DNA from: Candidatus Zixiibacteriota bacterium
GTDB lineage: Bacteria; Zixibacteria; MSB-5A5; SM1-73
DNA length: 10,625 nt
Reading direction: 5' to 3'
Assembly: GCA_023129805.1 (NCBI GenBank)
Contig: JAGMBK010000061.1
Span: forward strand, 1-10,625
The stretch's first letter is position 1, and every line of letters starts with the position of its first letter. The position numbers and the translations under genes are program-made. Positions 5,294 to 10,625 of this stretch are shown piece by piece. The notes below the pieces were generated by a model. That model saw only the letters and a list, made by a program, of their open reading frames with translations, ran no database searches and was not told the DNA's origin.

Positions 5294-6420
5294 GCAGTAT
5301 GGCATGGTCATTTTCCACTGAGAAACTCCAGAATCAGTTCATTCTGATAGAAGAACCTCTGTAGAATCAAAGACCATTCCCCAAAGCCTAACCGGCCGTC
5401 TATCCTGAATAGTTTGAAATGCTCCTCTGCTTTCAATTTGTCCGCAAGGTTTACTTCGATACGCTTTTGATATGAATTCGACGAATAGATCAATAACGTG
5501 CCATCTGAATGCCGAAATACCTTCTCTTTTCTATCATACTCTGCATGAAACAAGAAGGTATTGATGAATCCCAGCCGATCGACATTTGATGGAATTGGTA
5601 CGAGTTCCTCGAACATGAAGGAAAGACAGTCTGGCTTCTCTGTACGAAGTGCCTCAAGGCGGCATATAGGGCGTCTTAATTTCAAAAGTAGTGCCTCTCT
5701 TTCAGTCTTTGGATATCTTGCGTATACGCTGAGTGCTGAGCGATCCTTGATAAACTGGCTCAACTCGGTGTCTTTGAAAGGACGGCCCCATTCTCGTGCC
5801 TCAAAAAGTTGTTGGGCATAGGAATCTCGGGAGGTAAAATACCCTGAGAGGGCGACCCTAATTCTCACAGGTTGTTGTTCATGATCCAGTTTAAGCAGAA
5901 TTGTCTGAAGATCGAATGGGATATGAGGGTCGAGAAAGAAGACAGTTGCCTTGTAAACTAGAGCATCAGCTAACCTGTCAAATGCTGAGATATCCAGTAG
6001 GCCTTCGCGATCAAATGAGACGGGTAAGCCTCTCAATTTCGCAGGACTCTTTACTTGGGTTTTTCTCATGCGGAGGTATTCCTCGAATCCCAGCCGCTGG
6101 AGTGCATCGGAAATATCATGAGCGAGTTTAACTCGTGCAATGCCCTCGTCAGTTTCAGCAGGTGGAGGCTTAAGTACTGGCAAGTAGCCCTTGTATTGCT
6201 CTCGGTCCTTATTGGTGAGAGAGCACTTATGTTGCTCAACTAAGCGCGTAAGTTTGTCCTGCAAAGGCTTCGGGACGTGTTGCATCCCATCAGTCAGCAC
6301 TTCCCATGTCAAATCGCGATCTTTCAATTTATGAGTGAGTTCTAAGATGGATTCGTCCAGGGCAGTTGGGTAAATCACAAAAATCTTACTCCTCATTGAA
6401 TGACACCATATTTTGGCTAA
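5204..6420 (-). mobile_element. Candidate integron gene cassette
   Basis: If the attC-like site is real, recombination between G and TT of GTTRRRY would define a cassette from T 6420 to G 5204 on the minus strand. It would contain one ORF and its attC. The GTTAGCC at 6421-6415 is the exact reverse complement of GGCTAAC at 5293-5287. That is expected because the two boxes pair in the circular cassette. The ORF fills the space tightly: 18 nt from the core site to ATG and 14 nt from stop to the R'' box. No integrase gene, attI site or neighbouring attC is visible, so it would be a solitary cassette at a secondary site. Chance and repeat-derived explanations remain open. Confidence 0.35.
5308..6396 (-). 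CDS. Hypothetical protein, unrecognised family
   Basis: I do not recognise this 362-residue protein. It starts MRSKIFVIYPTALDESI and appears soluble, with no signal peptide or transmembrane segment, balanced charge and mixed helix/strand texture. Landmarks are the N-terminal strand KIFVIYP (4-10), a proline-rich bend YLPVLKPPP (about 70-78) and a central ATVFFLDPHIPF. The C-terminus is rich in aromatic residues (LILQRFFYQNELILEFL). I see no nucleotide-binding, zinc or catalytic motif. I chose ATG 6396. A GTG at 6429 would add eleven residues but overlaps the dyad region and lies outside the putative cassette. A GTG at 6378 has a better-placed AGGAG and is also possible. Flanking complementary GTTAGCC/GGCTAAC boxes suggest it may be an integron cassette gene; such genes often lack known relatives. 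Confidence 0.7.
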   Translation of the reverse strand: MRSKIFVIYPTALDESILELTHKLKDRDLTWEVLTDGMQHVPKPLQDKLTRLVEQHKCSLTNKDREQYKGYLPVLKPPPAETDEGIARVKLAHDISDALQRLGFEEYLRMRKTQVKSPAKLRGLPVSFDREGLLDISAFDRLADALVYKATVFFLDPHIPFDLQTILLKLDHEQQPVRIRVALSGYFTSRDSYAQQLFEAREWGRPFKDTELSQFIKDRSALSVYARYPKTEREALLLKLRRPICRLEALRTEKPDCLSFMFEELVPIPSNVDRLGFINTFLFHAEYDRKEKVFRHSDGTLLIYSSNSYQKRIEVNLADKLKAEEHFKLFRIDGRLGFGEWSLILQRFFYQNELILEFLSGK

Positions 6421-6429
6421 CCCGTTCAC

Positions 6430-6486
6430 ATCCGAACAGTTTCGGATATACTTCCATTCTGGCAGGATATCCGAGGTATTTCGGAT
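6430..6486. promoter_or_regulatory. Two ATCCGA-N6-TCGGAT dyads
   Basis: Identical half-sites with the same six-base spacer occur at 6430-6447 and 6469-6486, with centres 39 bp apart. The first extends to ATCCGAA-N4-TTCGGAT and the second to ATATCCGA-N6-TCGGATAT. They fill the short gap between the DUF4139 stop and the hypothetical gene. They could be operator sites for a dimeric regulator, or a small repeat unit. There is no obvious promoter box and no T run. Confidence 0.5.
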
Positions 6487-6495
6487 ATACCAACT

Positions 6496-7893
6496 TTATC
6501 TGAAATATCTGACAGTATAATCTAGCACCACCTCTTGGTCTTTGTCTAAGTGAATCTTAAACTCGATGGTGTTGGCATCCTTTTTCTCATAATCGTGGGT
6601 GGACTCTCTTATCTCCCACTCGGTGTAAGCATAAAGATGCTCCACCACCACCACTACCACTGCCTCCTCCTTATGATTTCGCAGTTTGATCTGATATGAT
6701 TCTTCGGTGATATCGTCCCTGATCTTTTTGAAATCGGTCTTCTGTCTTTCTCCCACTATATCAAACGCGTTTCCCAAGAAGATCCTTACCTTCTCGTTTT
6801 TGGGGGTATGATCGATGCGATCCTCTCCCACGAATTCCAAGGCTTTATCCACATCCTCTTTATATACCCGGATTTTCCCCTTCGGCAGGGGCATTCCCAG
6901 TCCCTCGCTTTCGGAATTCTTGAATTCCAACTCCACCCTGACCTTACTTTCGTATCTTGCTCCGTCATAGGTGAAGATCTTTTTAACTCTCACCTCGGTG
7001 GAAGGGAAAAAGGAGACCTGTTTTATCTCATTGTCCTTGATGGTGGCAGGACGCAGAAGGGTGTAGAGATGATATTCGAAAAATGCCTTCTCCTCGAACT
7101 GGGGCGCAGCCGCCGCCTCTACCATGTATCCTTTTGCCAGTCGGGGCGGTATTCTCTCTTCTCTCACCCGATGTACCTCTCCTGCTATCAACTTTACCTT
7201 TGCATCCTCATAAGTAGCGCCGGAACGATTATCAATGGATACCCAGCCAGCCAACTCCAGGTTTTGATCTCGCTGGTCCACCACCGCCACATATTCGGCA
7301 TGCCAGTTTATCCCGGAGGTCAGATAGCTTACCTCTGCCTTTCTTTTTCCGCTCACCTGGCTATCCAAAAGCCATACTAAAGTGGGTTTGGTGATCAAAC
7401 CCTCCGGCAGGGTGGGAAAATAAAGATCCCTAACCTCATCCAGCCTTACTATACGGATAGCTCCATCCGGCTCCTGAAGGGTCACATTTTCATTAGAATA
7501 AGACAGGAGCCGACCCTTATATGATTTACCCTCTCCCCTGGGTTCTGCGGACTTGGTGAAAAGCTCAATCTCTTTGTCCACATATTTTTGCAATATCTTG
7601 GTGGAGCTGACCAGATCATACTGATAGTTCTGCTCCAGTATGCTTACCCGATCAGAGGGATTCACCGGTTTGAAATGGACGGACGTCGGATCTATCCGTG
7701 CCGCCACATCAGTGAATTTGATTAAGCTTTTCCCCTTCTTAAATTCCAGCTCCCGCACATCTTTGATAAGCCCTAAATCCTGGTTGTAAATGGTAACTGA
7801 AACCTTCGCATAAGCTGGCGAAGGCTTTCCCATAAACCAACTGCCTAAGACAAAGCTCAAAACGACCAACTCAAACATCGTAGACTTTTTCAT
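6496..7893 (-). CDS. Secreted DUF4139 domain protein
   Basis: From ATG 7893 this is a 465-residue protein with a Sec signal peptide: MKK start, hydrophobic core (about 7-21) and probable cleavage at AYA-K (27-30). The mature N-terminus, VTIYNQDLGLIKDVRELEF (33-51) then IDPTSVHF (67-74), is the usual opening of DUF4139 proteins. The DUF4139 core follows: SYLTSGINWHAEY (189-201), WVSIDNRSGATYEDAKVKL (217-235) and FEYHLYTLLRPATIKDNE (about 272-289). The protein ends in beta-rich sequence without an anchor. The family's biochemical function is unknown; location is outside the cytoplasmic membrane. GTG codons at 7905 and 7902 are also in frame, but AAGGTGGTGAG serves better as the ribosome binding site for 7893, and MKK is the natural signal-peptide start. 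It is a separate unit 234 bp after valS. Confidence 0.85.
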   Translation of the reverse strand: MKKSTMFELVVLSFVLGSWFMGKPSPAYAKVSVTIYNQDLGLIKDVRELEFKKGKSLIKFTDVAARIDPTSVHFKPVNPSDRVSILEQNYQYDLVSSTKILQKYVDKEIELFTKSAEPRGEGKSYKGRLLSYSNENVTLQEPDGAIRIVRLDEVRDLYFPTLPEGLITKPTLVWLLDSQVSGKRKAEVSYLTSGINWHAEYVAVVDQRDQNLELAGWVSIDNRSGATYEDAKVKLIAGEVHRVREERIPPRLAKGYMVEAAAAPQFEEKAFFEYHLYTLLRPATIKDNEIKQVSFFPSTEVRVKKIFTYDGARYESKVRVELEFKNSESEGLGMPLPKGKIRVYKEDVDKALEFVGEDRIDHTPKNEKVRIFLGNAFDIVGERQKTDFKKIRDDITEESYQIKLRNHKEEAVVVVVVEHLYAYTEWEIRESTHDYEKKDANTIEFKIHLDKDQEVVLDYTVRYFR

Positions 7894-7939
7894 TTCACTC
7901 ACCACCTTAAGAATTAGATGTTTTTTGTGCCTTTGAAAT

Positions 7940-7945
7940 ATTATA
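7940..7945 (-). promoter_or_regulatory. Possible -10 box (TATAAT)
   Basis: A consensus TATAAT on the minus strand lies 46 bp before the DUF4139 gene's ATG. No convincing -35 box is found 16-18 bp upstream, so the call rests on the -10 and position only. Confidence 0.35.
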
Positions 7946-7981
7946 CAAATCGGACTAGGTTTTATTCCTTCGAGTGTAGTT

Positions 7982-7997
7982 GCCCGATTTATCGGGC
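7982..7997. repeat. GCCCGAT-TT-ATCGGGC hairpin
   Basis: A perfect 7-bp stem with a two-base loop lies 130 bp beyond the valS stop, upstream of the DUF4139 promoter region. It shares the CCCGAT...ATCGGG core with 2312-2329. No T run follows on the minus strand, so it is weak as an intrinsic terminator for valS. Confidence 0.6.
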
Positions 7998-8127
7998 TTA
8001 TTGTACTGGGTCACGATTTATGTGGGTTGGAATTTTTCAGAATAAATTTTTATGGTTCTTCTTTTTTTAATCCCCCATACGGAACTCTGGTCGGAGCTTC
8101 TTATATGAAAGAAACGCCATTAGGTTG

Positions 8128-10625
8128 TTACCAGCCCACGATTCCCTCCAAGTTTTTATTTAGCTTCTCCACCATCTTGCGATATTCTTCTCTTCTGGCT
8201 TTCTCCTTTTCAATTATCTGCTTGGGCGCCCTTTTAAGGAAATCCTCGTTGGAGAGCTTTTTGATTGTTTTCTCCAAAAGCTTAGTGACCCTGGCGATCT
8301 CTTTTTCTAACCTCATCCGCTCCTGTTCCAAATCGATCAGACCTTCTAAGGGGACGAATATCTCAGCATCCTTTATCACTGCGCTGGCAGCATGATCGGG
8401 CTTGGCCATCCTGATTCCGATCTTGAGATTTCCCACCTTGCCCAGATTTTTGATATGATCCTGGTTGTCTTCCAGTATCCTCTGTAAGCTTTTGTTGTCC
8501 ACCTTGATCAAAACGTCCGCCCACCTAGCCGGCGGTACGTTCATCTCCGATCTGATATTCCTGATGGAGATAACCACATCCTGCACCCTCTTTTGTGTCT
8601 CCTCCAGATTCTCATCGATCAGTTCCTTCAGGCAGCTGGGCCATCCTGCCATCAAAACTGAAGAATGATCGCCGTCCATTCTCCCCTTATATAGATGATG
8701 CCAGATATCTTCAGTTACGAATGGAGCAAAGGGATGAAGCAGTCGGAGTATATGATTAAGCACCAGATGAGCCACCTTTTGAGCGATGAGTTTGTCTTTT
8801 TCTTCCCCTGGCAAGCTGAATCTTTGCTTTATCATCTCCACATACCAGTCGCAGAAATCGTGCCAGATAAACTCATATAATGATTTCACCGCACTGTTGA
8901 ATCTATACTTCTCCATGAAATCGGTGACTTCGCTTACCGTGCGATACAGCCGGCTTAGAATCCACCTGTCCTCCAGCTTGAAATCTCGCTTACCGGGTAG
9001 GGGCGATTCATGAATCGCCCCTACAAAATCTTCAGATGTAGTTCCATCTGGAAGGTGTCCCATCACAAATTTGGACACATTCCACAGTTTATTGGCAAAG
9101 TGCTGACCTACCTGGAAGGTCCGGCGAGCTATAAGGGTATCCTGTCCTTCCGGAGTTACCAGCATCATGGTGGTTCTTAAAGCATCCGCTCCGTATTCAT
9201 CTATTATCTCCAGAGGGTCGATCCCATTGCCCAAAGATTTGCTCATCTTCACCCCATGTTCGTCCCGCACCGTCCCGTGAATATATACATCCGAGAAGGG
9301 CTCTTTTCCCATAAACTCATAACCTGCCATCACCATGCGCGCCACCCACAAGAAGATGATCTCTGAGGCAGTGAAAAGCGCCTTGGTGGGATAAAACCTT
9401 TCAAGCTCCGGCGTTTTGTCGGGCCAACCAAAGGTGGAGAAGGGCCAGAGCCAAGAGGAGAACCAGGTGTCCAGCACATCTTCATCCTGCTTCAGATTTC
9501 TGCTTTTGCATTTGGCACACTCAGATGGAGTGGTTTTGGAAACCAAAATCTCATTACAATCCTGACAATACCACACTGGAATGCGATGTCCCCACCACAA
9601 CTGGCGGGAAATACACCAGTCTCTTATATTCTCCATCCAGTGCATATAAGTCTTGGTCCAGTGTTCCGGATAGAATCTCACCTTGCCGGTCTTCACTGCC
9701 TCAATGGCTGGCTTTGCCAGGGGTTTCATCTTCACAAACCACTGCTCGGAAAGATATGGCTCGATCTCAGTCCGGCAACGGTAGCACAAAGCCACCGGCA
9801 CCCGGTAAGGTTCAATCTTTTCCAAAAACTTTTTCTTCTTAAGCTCAGCTACTAAAGCCTCCCTGCAAGCGTATCTATCCATGCCGGCGAATTTTCCCGC
9901 ATTTTCATTCATAGTCCCGTTGGGATTCATCACGTTGATCTGTTCTAAGTTATGCCTCTGTCCTATCTCGAAATCATTGGGATCGTGAGCCGGGGTGACC
10001 TTCACCATCCCCGTGCCAAATTCCGGATCCACAAAATCGTCTGCCACGATTTTAATCTCCCGATCCAGAATGGGTAAGATGGCAGACTTGCCCACCAGCT
10101 TCTTAAACCTTTTATCCTGGGGATTGACCGCCACCGCGGTATCGCCCAGCATGGTCTCGGGGCGGGTGGTGGCTACGGAGATGTATTCATCCGAACCTTT
10201 GATCTTATATTTTATATACCACAGAGAGCCGTCCTTTTCCTCTCTCTCCGTTTCGTCATCCGAAATGGAGGTCTGGCAACGAGGACACCAGTTGATGATC
10301 CGCTTTCCCCGATAAATTAACCCTTTGTTATATAGATGCACGAAGACCTCCAGCACTGCCTCGGAGAGCCCTTCATCTAAAGTAAATCTGGTTCTAGCCC
10401 AGTCGCAGGAGCAGCCAATCTTCTTGAGCTGATCAAGGATCGCATCTCCGGTTTTTCTCTTCCACTCCCAGGCAAGTTCAACAAATTTCTCTCTTCCCAG
10501 TTTCTCTTTTGAGCTACCCTCTTTAGCCAATTTTTTTTCTATGATTACCTGGGTAGCGATTCCAGCATGATCCGTCCCGGGAAGCCACTCCGCCTCATAT
10601 CCCTGCATCTTCTTCCATCTTATCA
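8128..10625 (-). CDS. valS: Valyl-tRNA synthetase, 5' end off window
   Basis: This charges tRNA-Val with valine in the cytosol. The frame runs through the right edge (IRWKK precedes the first visible Met), so the N-terminus with the HIGH-type motif is outside; about 831 residues are visible. Numbering from the Met at 10608: GTDHAGIATQ (11-20), the editing-domain motif TTRPETMLGDTAVAV (147-161), DWCISRQLWWGHRIPVWYC (330-348), and a zinc site C348/C351/C364/C367. KMSKS (454-458) binds ATP. The anticodon-binding domain starts near LEDRWILSRL (545-554), and a C-terminal coiled coil (about 760-822) forms the tRNA-contacting arm. TTRPET together with the GTDHAGIATQ context separates it from IleRS and LeuRS. 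A 28-bp palindrome is inserted in frame at residues 529-538. The frame is otherwise intact and ends at TAA 8128. Confidence 0.95.
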   Translation of the reverse strand, partial: IRWKKMQGYEAEWLPGTDHAGIATQVIIEKKLAKEGSSKEKLGREKFVELAWEWKRKTGDAILDQLKKIGCSCDWARTRFTLDEGLSEAVLEVFVHLYNKGLIYRGKRIINWCPRCQTSISDDETEREEKDGSLWYIKYKIKGSDEYISVATTRPETMLGDTAVAVNPQDKRFKKLVGKSAILPILDREIKIVADDFVDPEFGTGMVKVTPAHDPNDFEIGQRHNLEQINVMNPNGTMNENAGKFAGMDRYACREALVAELKKKKFLEKIEPYRVPVALCYRCRTEIEPYLSEQWFVKMKPLAKPAIEAVKTGKVRFYPEHWTKTYMHWMENIRDWCISRQLWWGHRIPVWYCQDCNEILVSKTTPSECAKCKSRNLKQDEDVLDTWFSSWLWPFSTFGWPDKTPELERFYPTKALFTASEIIFLWVARMVMAGYEFMGKEPFSDVYIHGTVRDEHGVKMSKSLGNGIDPLEIIDEYGADALRTTMMLVTPEGQDTLIARRTFQVGQHFANKLWNVSKFVMGHLPDGTTSEDFVGAIHESPLPGKRDFKLEDRWILSRLYRTVSEVTDFMEKYRFNSAVKSLYEFIWHDFCDWYVEMIKQRFSLPGEEKDKLIAQKVAHLVLNHILRLLHPFAPFVTEDIWHHLYKGRMDGDHSSVLMAGWPSCLKELIDENLEETQKRVQDVVISIRNIRSEMNVPPARWADVLIKVDNKSLQRILEDNQDHIKNLGKVGNLKIGIRMAKPDHAASAVIKDAEIFVPLEGLIDLEQERMRLEKEIARVTKLLEKTIKKLSNEDFLKRAPKQIIEKEKARREEYRKMVEKLNKNLEGIVGW
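8997..9024. repeat. 28-bp palindrome inserted in valS
   Basis: The 28 bases form a perfect palindrome, beginning GTAGGGGCGATTCA and followed by its exact complement. On the minus strand they are read as VGAIHESPL plus the first base of a proline codon. The insertion lies in the linker before LEDRWILSRL, a surface region of variable length in the family, so the frame survives. Its GC-rich ends and central GATTCATGAATC resemble the intergenic palindromes elsewhere in the window. Confidence 0.85.

Noticed and set aside
6427..6429. GTG start for the hypothetical gene
   Set aside because: It abuts the ATCCGA dyad, has no ribosome binding site, and adds residues lacking any feature; ATG 6396 fits the cassette geometry better.
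6808..7380. 190-codon plus-strand open frame
   Set aside because: It lies wholly opposite the DUF4139 gene, whose protein has clear family motifs and a signal peptide. The plus-strand product looks like none.
10606..10608. ATG as true start of valS
   Set aside because: The frame continues upstream to the window edge with IRWKK, matching the usual ValRS sequence before MQGY, and the family needs an N-terminal HIGH-type motif not present in the window.

Overview
This window is a bacterial chromosomal segment that reads mostly on the minus strand. The visible housekeeping gene is bacterial-type valyl-tRNA synthetase. The other recognisable minus-strand genes are a secreted DUF4139 protein, a TPR lipoprotein and a PLP-dependent serine/threonine dehydratase. 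A lipobox protein and a signal-peptide protein fit a cell with a developed envelope. The spaces between genes, and one gene itself, are full of short GC-rich palindromic repeats of kinds I associate with genomes of uncultured candidate phyla. I cannot name the phylum from the sequence, and no rRNA or tRNA gene was recognised.

Layout. Positions 1-320 hold repeats and a possible promoter. Positions 321-1237 (+) form a compact, visibly AT-rich three-gene accessory operon: a DUF3467-like protein, a probable antitoxin and a RelE/ParE-like toxin. Positions 1238-2414 have no intact gene. They hold the C-terminal remnant of a transposase (1331-1489, -) and many palindromes and direct repeats, including two identical 28-bp palindromes and a degenerate ~85-bp direct repeat. 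Then, all on the minus strand: dehydratase (2415-3368), TPR lipoprotein (3577-5037), an unrecognised 362-aa protein (5308-6396), DUF4139 protein (6496-7893) and valS (8128 to beyond the right edge; its N-terminus lies outside).

Most notable observations. (1) The unrecognised gene at 5308-6396 is bracketed like an integron gene cassette. There is a GTTAGCC 18 nt before its ATG and the exact complement GGCTAAC 14 nt after its stop. That second motif opens a 96-bp foldback ending in GTTAGAC, as an attC site would. (2) A perfect 28-bp palindrome sits in frame inside valS and is translated as about nine residues in a linker before the anticodon-binding domain. (3) Two ATCCGA-N6-TCGGAT dyads, 39 bp apart, lie just upstream of the putative cassette. 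(4) A DUF3467-like gene is fused by overlap to a toxin-antitoxin pair. (5) Several intergenic repeats share a multi-branched, cloverleaf-like fold.

The genes do not form one pathway. The minus-strand genes are separated by gaps of tens to hundreds of bases and are probably independent units, with the repeat clusters and the accessory operon inserted among them.
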